Source of the DNA: an uncultured Ignavibacteriota bacterium
Lineage (GTDB): Bacteria > Bacteroidota > Ignavibacteria > Tepidaquicellales > Tepidaquicellaceae
DNA: 16,928 bases
NCBI GenBank assembly: GCA_937915485.1
Contig: CALGII010000237.1
Coordinates: 1 to 16,928 of the forward strand
Reading direction: 5' to 3'
Under the pieces are notes generated by a model, which saw only the letters and a list, made by a program, of their open reading frames with translations, had not been told where the DNA came from and searched no databases. Shown here one piece after another: positions 7,600 through 13,223 of this stretch. Positions within the stretch are counted from its first letter, which is position 1. Every line of letters starts with the position of its first letter. The translations under genes and the position numbers were made by a program.

Positions 7600-7632
7600 A
7601 AGCAGGATTCTTTTGGGAGTCCTGCTTTTTTT
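7600..7632 (+). terminator. Intrinsic terminator after the E1 gene
   Basis: An 11-bp stem (left arm 7600-7610, right arm 7617-7627, one G-U pair; core AGCAGGA/TCCTGCT) with a six-base loop ends in a T-run to 7632, 21 bp after the stop at 7578. Confidence 0.9.
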
Positions 7633-7634
7633 AT

Positions 7635-7683
7635 ATCAAAAATCAAATATAAAAAATCAAAAATACAAATCAAAAATTAAAAA
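7635..7683. repeat. 7-bp-period repeat island (ATCAAAA type)
   Basis: Seven consecutive 7-bp units can be read without a gap: ATCAAAA, ATCAAAT, ATAAAAA, ATCAAAA, ATACAAA, TCAAAAA, TTAAAAA. It directly precedes a palindromic element at 7692. A short relative (AATACAA, ATTACAA, ATCAAAA at 8584-8604) precedes a similar palindrome at 8618. Confidence 0.75.
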
Positions 7684-7691
7684 GTTTTTCG

Positions 7692-7765
7692 CGTTACGAA
7701 GTCCCGCTAGTCGGGATGCCCCGAGTTCTCGGGGTAAACGCCGAACGCACAGAGGCTTCGTAACG
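7692..7765. repeat. Palindromic element with nested hairpins (copy 1)
   Basis: Outer arms CGTTACGAAG (7692-7701) and CTTCGTAACG (7756-7765) enclose two further hairpins: TCCCG/CGGGA at 7702-7716 and CCCCGAG/CTCGGGG at 7719-7734. It is followed by a purine-rich tail. The outer arms are shared with copy 2 at 8618-8643 in the same orientation. Resembles REP/MITE-type dispersed palindromes. Confidence 0.8.
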
Positions 7766-7817
7766 AGGGGAAGAAGAGAAATTAGATTAAAATTTTTTCA
7801 ATCGTCTTGGTTTAATA

Positions 7818-8486
7818 TTAAAGTCTGTAATTTAAACCCATTGATATTTTATAATACGAATCAGAATCCCCAATTGTACTCCTCCCATCAATACGGTATA
7901 TAATATTAAACGATGGGTTTATTTCGAGCGCTAAATTACTGCTGACAGGCAATACAACACCCGGACCTGTATTAAATCCGATAGCATTATCCGGATTATT
8001 TAATATTCCTATATGAATGTTTCCTGTCCCGTGATAAACCTGTATAGCGCTGATATTAAAGCCCCAGAGTACTCCGTATTTACCCGAACTATGTGCCTTC
8101 ATACCAATTTCAAACGAATACCAGCGGGAAGTATTTTCATAATCATTTCTTCCCCAGAACATATCGTGCATTTTAAATTGCGATAACATCATTTCTAAAC
8201 CACCTGTTACAAATATGCCTTCTGTTATTTCATATGATGTTTTCACGGCAAAGCCATATCCGGTCGAATAGTGTATTTTCAAATGATCTACTGGTATAAA
8301 TACTGAAGGCAGCAGCGTTATCGAAAATTTTGAAGAATTGTTTTTTACAGACTCAACGTGAATTTTTTTATTCGAAATATTTCTGATTGAATTAATGTTT
8401 TTAGTCTGGGGGTATAAAACAAACGGTCCCGAAAATATCATCAAAATTATTAGTGAAAATATTCTGTGGATAGTTTTTCTATTCAT
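7818..8486 (-). CDS. Putative outer-membrane beta-barrel protein flanked by palindromic elements
   Basis: A 222-residue protein. I start it at the ATG at 8486 because the product then begins MNRKTIHRIFSLIILMIFSG and continues to LYPQTKN, a signal peptide with likely cleavage before or near Gln27. The open frame extends to 8576, but the extra 30 residues are polar and would precede the signal. The mature protein has repeated amphipathic strands (FSITLLPSVFIP, GYGFAVKTSYEI, GIFVTGGLEMML, SRWYSFEIGMKAH, YGVLWGFNISAI, LALEINPSFNIIYRI) and ends YYKISMGLNYRL, with a C-terminal aromatic/basic strand like outer-membrane barrels. I recognise no family. Base composition is more AT-rich than the E1 or lnt genes. 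Related palindromes lie just past both ends (7692-7765 and 8618-8643), which suggests a recombined or acquired segment. Confidence 0.68.
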   Translation of the reverse strand: MNRKTIHRIFSLIILMIFSGPFVLYPQTKNINSIRNISNKKIHVESVKNNSSKFSITLLPSVFIPVDHLKIHYSTGYGFAVKTSYEITEGIFVTGGLEMMLSQFKMHDMFWGRNDYENTSRWYSFEIGMKAHSSGKYGVLWGFNISAIQVYHGTGNIHIGILNNPDNAIGFNTGPGVVLPVSSNLALEINPSFNIIYRIDGRSTIGDSDSYYKISMGLNYRL

Positions 8487-8617
8487 ATGCTGACAAAAAA
8501 TATAGTTTATGAACCGCGACTTACGCTGCGGGCGCTGTATTTCGCCTTCTACGCGGCTGTAAAAGAAAAATATCATGATAAAGAATACAAATTACAAATC
8601 AAAAAGTTTTAATTACG

Positions 8618-8643
8618 CGTTACGAAGCTGGGGCTTCGTAACG
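8618..8643. repeat. Palindromic element (copy 2)
   Basis: A perfect 11-bp stem CGTTACGAAGC (8618-8628) and GCTTCGTAACG (8633-8643) with loop TGGG. Same arms as copy 1 at 7692-7765, without the inner hairpins, and again preceded by a 7-bp-period A-rich run and followed by purine-rich AAGGGGA. Confidence 0.8.
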
Positions 8644-8741
8644 AAGGGGATGTTTTTATAGCGCGTCCCCAAAGAGGACCACCCAAGGCTGTTTTCAACT
8701 TTGAGAACGAGAGAAGGATGTTGGGTTAAATCTTTTTCTCC

Positions 8742-8763
8742 TTCCCAAGCCGGAGCTTGGGAA
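8742..8763. repeat. Palindrome TTCCCAAGC-loop-GCTTGGGAA
   Basis: A perfect 9-bp inverted repeat (8742-8750 and 8755-8763) with loop CGGA. Read on the minus strand it is followed by a purine-rich GGAGAAAAAG tail, as are the plus-strand tails of the two CGTTACGAAG elements. It may therefore belong to the same REP-like class in opposite orientation. Confidence 0.7.
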
Positions 8764-8788
8764 TCAGTAGAATCTTTGATTCAATTTT

Positions 8789-8827
8789 GCTGACCTTCGG
8801 TCAGCGGGTCAGGTGAATACCTGACCC
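8789..8827. repeat. Two abutting hairpins
   Basis: GCTGACC (8789-8795) pairs with GGTCAGC (8799-8805) around TTC. Immediately after, GGGTCAGGT (8806-8814) pairs with ACCTGACCC (8819-8827) around GAAT. Both share a GGTCAG/CAGGT-like core, so this may be a duplicated or invertible palindrome unit. Confidence 0.7.
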
Positions 8828-8908
8828 CGCGATGAAAACCGTGACTACGCCGGAGCGCAGTAAAGAGCAGGAGAGATCCCGCCGCTTCATGTGCTAAACC
8901 ATTTGCTC

Positions 8909-8937
8909 TTGACTTTTCCAAAAATACCATATATTAT
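8909..8937 (+). promoter_or_regulatory. Sigma70-like promoter of dinB
   Basis: TTGACT (8909-8914), a 17-bp spacer and TATTAT (8932-8937): five of six matches at each box with ideal spacing. Predicted transcription start is near 8944, 30 bp before the ATG at 8974. No recognisable LexA-type dyad overlaps it. Confidence 0.6.
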
Positions 8938-8973
8938 TATGGCAGAAATATATAAGCATATAAATATAAGGTT

Positions 8974-10272
8974 ATGGGAATAAGTTCATCGTTTTTCGTT
9001 CCGAGGTCGGAACAGGGGTACAATTCAATGTACAAGCGGATAAGGATAATGCCTCTTTATTCATTCCCGCATTACAAGGACCTGACTCCTCACGCGGAGC
9101 ACAGGGAGAGGAAGTTCTTCATCCATCTGGATTTCGACGCGTTCTACGCGCAGGTTGAGCAGAGAGACAATCCGAATCTGCGCGGCAAGCCTGTATCTGT
9201 AGGCAGCACCACGGGTATGAAAGGAATAGTGATGACTGCGTCATACGAGGCGCGGGCGAAAGGAATAGAAACGGGAATGAGTTTATGGGAGGCGAAGAAA
9301 CTCTGTCCCGAACTTATTTCGCTTCCGTGTTACGGTCCGAAGTACGAGATGATAATACAGAACCTGCTGAGGAGCCTGCGTTCTTTCGTGCCTGATGAAT
9401 TCATAGAGACGTACAGCATAGATGAGTACTTTCTCGACATAACGCATTTCGCAAGGAACTTCGAGGAGGCGGCGGAACTCGGGAGGCGTGTAAAGCAAAG
9501 AATACTCGAAGTTGAGAATCTCACGTGTTCGCTCGGAGTTTCGTACAACAAGACTTACGCGAAGATGGCGACAAAATTTCAGAAGCCTGACGGTCTTACT
9601 GTGCTTCGTCCGGGGGAGCGCGAGACGCGTGTTTATCCGCTTCCCGTGAAGAAGATATGGGGAATAGGCACGAGGATAGCGAGGCGTCTGGGTGTGCTGA
9701 ACATTCTGACGGTGGGCGACCTCGCGAATGCAAGCGAAGGGATGCTGAAGAAGGAATTCGGAGTAAACGGGATAGTGTTCCGCAGGCTTGCGCGGGGAGA
9801 AGACACTTCTGGAATTTTCAAGAAGGAAAGGCCGGAGAAATGCCTGAATCATCATCATACTCTTACTAACAATATTCACAAACCTTCAGAGGTGCGGAAC
9901 GAGATAAGGCGTGTGACAGAATACCTTTGCAGGAAGATGCGGTCGAAGAAACTCGTGGCGGGGCATCTTTATTTCGTGATAAGGTACGGCAACCTGCGTT
10001 ACGCGGCGGACGACACGCGTCTGAGAGCGTACACGAACGACGACAGGGAGATATTCACGGCGGCGATGAAGATATACGAAAACCTGCCGGAGCCGAATCC
10101 GGAAATGCCCGCGAGGATGTTCGGGATGACCGTGTTCGACCTTCATCAGGACACGAAGGATTACAACCTCGAACTTTTCGGCAGCAAGGTGCATCTCCCT
10201 TTTTACGCTCTCGACAGCATAAAGCAGAAGTACGGGGAGGGGATAATAAGGGTCGGGCTGGACAGCAATTAG
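8974..10272 (+). CDS. dinB: DNA polymerase IV (Y-family translesion polymerase)
   Basis: A 432-residue Y-family polymerase that copies past damaged bases. The palm has IHLDFDAFYAQVE (50-62) with metal-binding Asp53 and Asp55, and YSIDEYFLDIT (147-157) with catalytic Asp150 and Glu151. The steric gate is Tyr58, as in archaeal Dpo4, where E. coli DinB has Phe. SLGVSYNKTYAKMATKFQKPDG (187-207) and the helix-hairpin-helix KIWGIGTRIARRLGV (227-241) follow, then a little-finger domain (about 295-400). YNLELF (397-402) sits where QLxLF clamp-binding motifs occur and may bind the sliding clamp. The first 46 residues precede the polymerase fold and are not conserved. ATGs at 9028 (with AGGGG 9 bp upstream) and 9049 are alternative starts; 8974 fits the promoter equally well. 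The last two codons and stop fall inside a 7-bp-period repeat. Confidence 0.95.
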   Translation: MGISSSFFVPRSEQGYNSMYKRIRIMPLYSFPHYKDLTPHAEHRERKFFIHLDFDAFYAQVEQRDNPNLRGKPVSVGSTTGMKGIVMTASYEARAKGIETGMSLWEAKKLCPELISLPCYGPKYEMIIQNLLRSLRSFVPDEFIETYSIDEYFLDITHFARNFEEAAELGRRVKQRILEVENLTCSLGVSYNKTYAKMATKFQKPDGLTVLRPGERETRVYPLPVKKIWGIGTRIARRLGVLNILTVGDLANASEGMLKKEFGVNGIVFRRLARGEDTSGIFKKERPEKCLNHHHTLTNNIHKPSEVRNEIRRVTEYLCRKMRSKKLVAGHLYFVIRYGNLRYAADDTRLRAYTNDDREIFTAAMKIYENLPEPNPEMPARMFGMTVFDLHQDTKDYNLELFGSKVHLPFYALDSIKQKYGEGIIRVGLDSN

Positions 10273-10344
10273 CAATTAGCAATTAACAGTTAACAGTTAG
10301 AGCGGATTCAATTAACGGTTAGCAGTTTGCATTTAACAATTAGA
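10264..10344. repeat. 7-bp-period repeat island (AGCAATT/AACAGTT type)
   Basis: Five gapless heptads at 10264-10298 (AGCAATT three times, AACAGTT twice) include the end of dinB. After 11 bases a second run of five occupies 10310-10344 (AATTAAC, GGTTAGC, AGTTTGC, ATTTAAC, AATTAGA). Its relatives in inverted orientation are at 13133-13167. Confidence 0.8.
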
Positions 10345-10413
10345 ACTAGTTCAATAGCGATAACATTTAATTTTTAGAAAGTTCAGAACTTCTAACTTCC
10401 ATCATTGAAAAAA

Positions 10414-11109
10414 TTATTGACTAATAGTCAAAAGCATCAACATTGGCAAAATATAAATTAGCATCTGCAAAATGGCAAGCCATGGTAATAACGCCGGTCG
10501 TTTATAGAGTACTATGCCGTATATTAGAGAAAATAGCAAATACATAATTCCCCTGAAAAGTATAAACTTAGTTTCGAAAACCAAAGGTAAAGTGCAATGT
10601 TGAAATGAAAAAGCAATTACAGGTAAGATTATAACAAACTGGCGCAATTTGATATAGTTTTTTAATCTTGGCATTATATACCCAAAATACAATGTAAGTT
10701 CAGCAAGTCCTGTTGTAATTGGATATACAAACAACAAGATATATACTAACTGGTGATTCATTGGCTGAAACAATACTTGGTGATAGTATTCGGTATTTCC
10801 CCATAACAAATTGCTTAAAGCCAGGCTTGGCGCAATTGCCATGGGAACACTAATAATGAAAAGTATCAGAAACCATATCATATCAGTTTTCCATTTTGTT
10901 TCTTTGTAACGGAACATCGAAAAAAATGAAATGTTTTCTCGTTTTAATAATAAAAATAGAGTAATAATGATGATTATGTTTGTTAAAGCAGCAGTCAGCG
11001 CCCAGTATTTGATTGAACCTTCCCACGATTTAACAATTAAAGCAATGATTATTTGAAATACAGGAAATAAAAATAGACGGCTAAATAGTAATATTAATAA
11101 TCTTCTCAT
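10414..11109 (-). CDS. Degenerate CPBP-type intramembrane protease-like protein
   Basis: A 231-residue integral membrane protein with about seven or eight hydrophobic helices and no signal peptide. Residues about 132-147 (GLAELTLYFGYIMPRL) align with the EExxxRG..PRL motif of CPBP/Rce1/Abi proteases: the first Glu is kept, the second is Leu and the Arg is Phe. The second motif FxxxH is present (AFSFQHCTLP, about 166-175). The third, usually HxxxN, lies in LLPWLAILQML and lacks His and Asn. Two of the expected catalytic positions are kept, so it may be a divergent subfamily or an inactive relative. An AAGGAA Shine-Dalgarno lies 5 bp before the ATG at 11109. It is markedly AT-rich compared with dinB and ispF and stands alone between two repeat islands, which suggests later acquisition. 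Confidence 0.7.
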   Translation of the reverse strand: MRRLLILLFSRLFLFPVFQIIIALIVKSWEGSIKYWALTAALTNIIIIITLFLLLKRENISFFSMFRYKETKWKTDMIWFLILFIISVPMAIAPSLALSNLLWGNTEYYHQVLFQPMNHQLVYILLFVYPITTGLAELTLYFGYIMPRLKNYIKLRQFVIILPVIAFSFQHCTLPLVFETKFILFRGIMYLLFSLIYGIVLYKRPALLPWLAILQMLIYILPMLMLLTISQ

Positions 11110-11222
11110 AATGTTCCTTTATTCTTGAATGCAATGAGTTTTTTTCAATATTGACGTTAGCGTCCCGCGACTTGCCGCAGTGACAGCAATTTAGTAATCA
11201 TTTGTATAATATCTATTCTTGT

Positions 11223-11320
11223 TTCTAACTTCTGGATTCTTGCACCTTACTCCTATTTCCTATCTCCTATCTCCTTCTTTCAATTTAACATTTAACATTG
11301 AACATTGAAGATTGAATAAA
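11223..11320. repeat. 98-bp island of 14 consecutive 7-bp units
   Basis: Fourteen gapless heptads whose sequence drifts along the array: TTCTAAC, TTCTGGA, TTCTTGC, ACCTTAC, then TCCTATT/TCCTATC/TCCTATC/TCCTTCT, then TTCAATT, TAACATT twice, GAACATT, GAAGATT, GAATAAA. Neighbouring units differ by one to three bases while the period never slips. Confidence 0.8.
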
Positions 11321-11526
11321 CTTTCGTCCCTGCCAAAGTAGTGCTTTGCTTGCCTTATTGTTTCTTTTCTATCCATTCTGTTTGTGTAAGTAATCTTTTA
11401 AAATAGCAACAATCAGATATTAAAGCAATTATTATGATATGAGGATATTGATTACGCAGAGGCGGGAAATATATGACGGGTATTACTTTTTGATTTTGGC
11501 TATTCGGATTTGAGTTTAGATTTTAT

Positions 11527-11742
11527 TTATTCGAGCGCCTGTTTGAACTGCGGGATTTTGTTAGTGAGTATATCTGCGGCGATGGAGTTTATGTCGAGTG
11601 ATTCGGGTGGTTTATGTATGTTGAGGGGGTGGTTTTCATGGAGAGTGTTTTCGATGAGGAGTGGTATTCGAGGAAGTCGTTGGGTGTACAGTGGAGGATG
11701 ATGCAAGGAAGAACTGATATTGGGTAATCTGGAATTACGCTT
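11527..11742 (-). pseudogene. Possible remnant of an unidentified coding sequence
   Basis: A 72-codon minus-strand frame with no ATG runs from an in-frame stop at 11743 to TAA at 11527. Its end reads SLDINSIAADILTNKIPQ then FKQALE, a plausible amphipathic helix, and the upstream part (IPLLIENTLHENHPLNIH) is also protein-like. Other frames stay open for 30-45 codons over its upstream half, as expected after frameshifts. I do not recognise a family. The strand shows strong A/C bias, so composition alone may mimic coding. Confidence 0.3.
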
Positions 11743-12044
11743 TCATCCGGAGAATTGCTTCATGAATATTCGATATTATTTTTTATGTTCGATTTGCGTA
11801 ACGGCGGTATATGTTTATTTAAATATTATTTTGTTTATTAGTCAGTTTATTACTAACGTTTGCTCTAAGAAGCGTTGGGGAGTTCGAAGCAGCGTCGTTG
11901 TCCCATGATAAAATAAATGCCAATATACAAAATAAAATCTTTATAACTATCAGCCCCAATGGATTTTAGCAGCTGTTAGCAGCAGTTTTTTTTAGCTGAT
12001 TAGAATTTATCTGATTCATTTAGTTTGATATGATTCTTTATCAT

Positions 12045-12164
12045 ATGTCAAATAGGCAAGAATTTGAACTCATTGTGTCTGATATTTTATCTTGTGACCA
12101 TACAGCAAATTTCTATAAGTCAATGAACTTTTTCCTTGAAGTTAATCAGATTTCTTTTTCATAA
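12045..12164 (+). CDS. Short hypothetical open frame (39 codons)
   Basis: From the ATG at 12045 the frame reads MSNRQEFELIVSDILSCDH and continues to FLEVNQISFS before TAA. The start (NRQEFELIVSDIL) looks like the first helix of a globular protein, so this may be the truncated 5' end of a gene rather than a functional small protein. It overlaps the 3' end of the glycine-zipper gene on the other strand by 23 bp. No clear Shine-Dalgarno is visible. Low confidence. Confidence 0.22.
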   Translation: MSNRQEFELIVSDILSCDHTANFYKSMNFFLEVNQISFS

Positions 12165-12357
12165 TTGAATTATAAATTATAAAACCAATTGGAGTTCCAA
12201 TAGCCATGCCAATCCCAATGCCTAATGCAATATTATCAATAGATACACCAATTCCTGCTCCAATAGCTATTCCGAAGGATATACCTATCAAAAGTCCTTT
12301 TTTATTGAGTTCTGAATTCTCATTTTTTTGCTTTGAATTTGAATCTTCCTTTTTCAT
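12142..12357 (-). CDS. Small glycine-zipper membrane protein
   Basis: A 71-residue protein: a charged N-terminus (about 1-20, rich in K, E, N, S) followed by a glycine-patterned hydrophobic region (about 21-64). That region contains GLLIGISFGIAIGAGIGVSI, then DNIALGIGIGMAIGTPIGF, and ends in IMKKKSD. The repeated GxxxG/GxG spacing predicts two tightly packed membrane helices joined at the Asp-Asn turn. Similar short proteins labelled glycine zipper family are common in Bacteroidota; their role is unknown. I start at the ATG at 12357, which has AAAGG 5 bp upstream, rather than at the in-frame ATG at 12387 that has no Shine-Dalgarno. AT-rich and isolated. Confidence 0.7.
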   Translation of the reverse strand: MKKEDSNSKQKNENSELNKKGLLIGISFGIAIGAGIGVSIDNIALGIGIGMAIGTPIGFIIYNSIMKKKSD

Positions 12358-12496
12358 TGCCTTTTTTTTGGTTAGTAAAAAATTCATTAAACTTGTTAAA
12401 GATAAAAGATAATATTTTCACTTCCAAATCTATATTCGGGTGTATATGTACCATAAAGTGCTAATTTATTAAAATGCTATTTAATAAAATATATTA

Positions 12497-12650
12497 TTAA
12501 TCATCAAACGGTGATTTTATATTTTGTATGCTTTTAGTGCTTACGTGTGTATAAATCTCTGTCGTTTTGCTGCTTTTTTGACCAAGTAGTTTCTTGTATG
12601 TATCTCAAATCAGTACTCTCTTCAAGCAGATGCGTTGCAAATGAGAATGC
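12497..12650 (-). pseudogene. Frameshifted C-terminal remnant of a Xer/phage-type tyrosine recombinase
   Basis: Read leftward from 12650 one frame gives AFSFATHLLEESTDLRYIQE. A single extra A at about 12590 shifts the frame, which then reads LLGQKSSKTTEIYTHV and ends STKSIQNIKSPFDD before TAA at 12497. Joined, this matches the end of XerC/XerD-like integrases (LRHSFATHLLE..DLRYIQELLGH..TTEIYTHVS), including the IYTH tyrosine nucleophile. The catalytic Arg-His before SFATH is lost (AF instead of RH) and the usual LLGH His is Gln, so it is dead on several counts. Upstream to about 12720 only broken pieces can be suspected. The surviving tail (IKSPFDD) is typical of Bacteroidota and Ignavibacteria site-specific recombinases. 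Confidence 0.83.
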
Positions 12651-12973
12651 TGTCATAATCAAAAGAAAATATTTCTTCAGTTACGTTTTGATTGTAAGCA
12701 CCGCTTTCGCATGAGGATAAGATAGTTGATATTAATATAGCCGGTAGAGTTATAAGTGTGCTTTGCGCGCTAACTAAATATTTTTTGCTAAGATATGATA
12801 AATGTTCTATGAAGATTTCCGTCATCTATTCCCCTAAACTTTAATCCTAATACTAATTACTGATTTTTATTATTTAATGCAAGGTTATTTATTTGCGATT
12901 ATAATAACACGGTTATTATAAACGATAGTTTTTAATTATTTTATGTGGCGATGTTTAATGTCATTACCTCTGG

Positions 12974-13019
12974 ATTCCGGCTAAGATCTCGCCGCGGCGA
13001 GCCTTCGGCGTGCCGGAAT
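12974..13019. repeat. GC-rich nested palindrome
   Basis: Outer arms ATTCCGGC (12974-12981) and GCCGGAAT (13012-13019) enclose a perfect 14-bp palindrome CTCGCCGCGGCGAG (12988-13001) and a GCC-TTC-GGC hairpin (13001-13009). It is a GC island in very AT-rich surroundings and looks like an inserted dispersed palindrome. Confidence 0.75.
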
Positions 13020-13071
13020 GGTAAACAGAAAACGTTTTGTGCGAACTATTATTTTGGTATTTGACTTTGTT

Positions 13072-13167
13072 TTCTTGCTCCTTGCTTCATTCTTCGTGCT
13101 TCTAGATTTTTTAATTATAATTCTATGTCCTGTTCTAATTGCTAACTGTTAAATGTTAACTGCTAAT
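13072..13167. repeat. Two 7-bp-period runs upstream of ispF
   Basis: Run 1 (13072-13106) has units TTCTTGC, TCCTTGC, TTCATTC, TTCGTGC, TTCTAGA. Run 2 (13133-13167) has TTCTAAT, TGCTAAC, TGTTAAA, TGTTAAC, TGCTAAT. The complement of run 2 resembles the island at 10310-10344, so the two are inverted copies about 2.8 kb apart. Confidence 0.78.
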
Positions 13168-13223
13168 TGAAATCCGTTGTTTTAATACTTCAAAAAATTT
13201 AATTTAATTCTCTATAAAACATT

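Larger units (their letters stand above)
8487..8973. other. Intergenic region packed with hairpins
   Basis: About 490 bp with no convincing gene. From left to right it holds a short 7-bp-period run (8584-8604), five separate inverted repeats (8618-8643, 8742-8763, a weak GAATC/GATTC pair 8761-8782, 8789-8805, 8806-8827), a GC-rich stretch to about 8890 and the dinB promoter (8909-8937). No tRNA or known structured RNA was recognised. Confidence 0.6.
11110..12141. other. Long gene-poor stretch with repeat island and coding remnants
   Basis: Just over 1 kb without an intact recognisable gene. It contains the 98-bp heptad island (11223-11320), a minus-strand open frame starting at 11376 that begins MDRKETIRQAKHYFGRDESL and then runs into that island, a protein-like minus-strand remnant (11527-11742), a tandem 10-bp repeat (TTAGCAGCTG then TTAGCAGCAG, 11966-11985) and a 39-codon plus-strand open frame (12045-12164). 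Most of it looks like decaying sequence. Confidence 0.55.
12358..13223. other. Gene-poor stretch with recombinase remnant and repeats
   Basis: About 870 bp. Apart from the recombinase remnant (12497-12650), it holds AT-rich DNA with no convincing gene (12651-12957), a GC-rich nested palindrome (12974-13019) and two heptad runs (13072-13106 and 13133-13167), before the leader of ispF. A 67-codon minus-strand frame at 12622-12825 overlaps the remnant and is judged spurious. Confidence 0.55.

Noticed and set aside
7613..7903. A 96-codon plus-strand frame after the E1 gene
   Set aside because: It is made of the terminator, the heptad A-rich repeat, the palindromic element and the antisense end of the barrel gene; the product is low-complexity and not protein-like.
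8487..8576. N-terminal extension of the barrel gene to an ATG at 8576
   Set aside because: The 30 added residues are polar and would place the signal peptide internally; the ATG at 8486 gives a normal signal peptide.
9283..9879. A 198-codon minus-strand frame antisense to dinB
   Set aside because: It lies wholly within the conserved dinB coding sequence, is rich in Arg/His/Pro from codon antisense, and shows no family features.
11840..11990. Possible integron attC-like sites (TAAC/GTT pairs near CTAACGTTTG and the TTAGCAGCTG repeat)
   Set aside because: The core sites do not fit RYYYAAC/GTTRRRY, no proper inner arms are present, and no array of cassettes follows. The dead recombinase is a C-terminal fragment without integron-integrase-specific features.
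12622..12825. A 67-codon minus-strand frame with a Cys that could be read as a lipobox (ILSSC)
   Set aside because: It overlaps the recombinase remnant in another frame, the Cys is too far from the start for a normal lipoprotein signal, and the N-terminal part is not a signal peptide. At most it covers decayed recombinase sequence.
7600..13223. CRISPR array or other spaced direct repeats
   Set aside because: The repeats here are either contiguous 7-bp-period runs or isolated palindromes; there is no regular repeat-spacer alternation and no cas gene.
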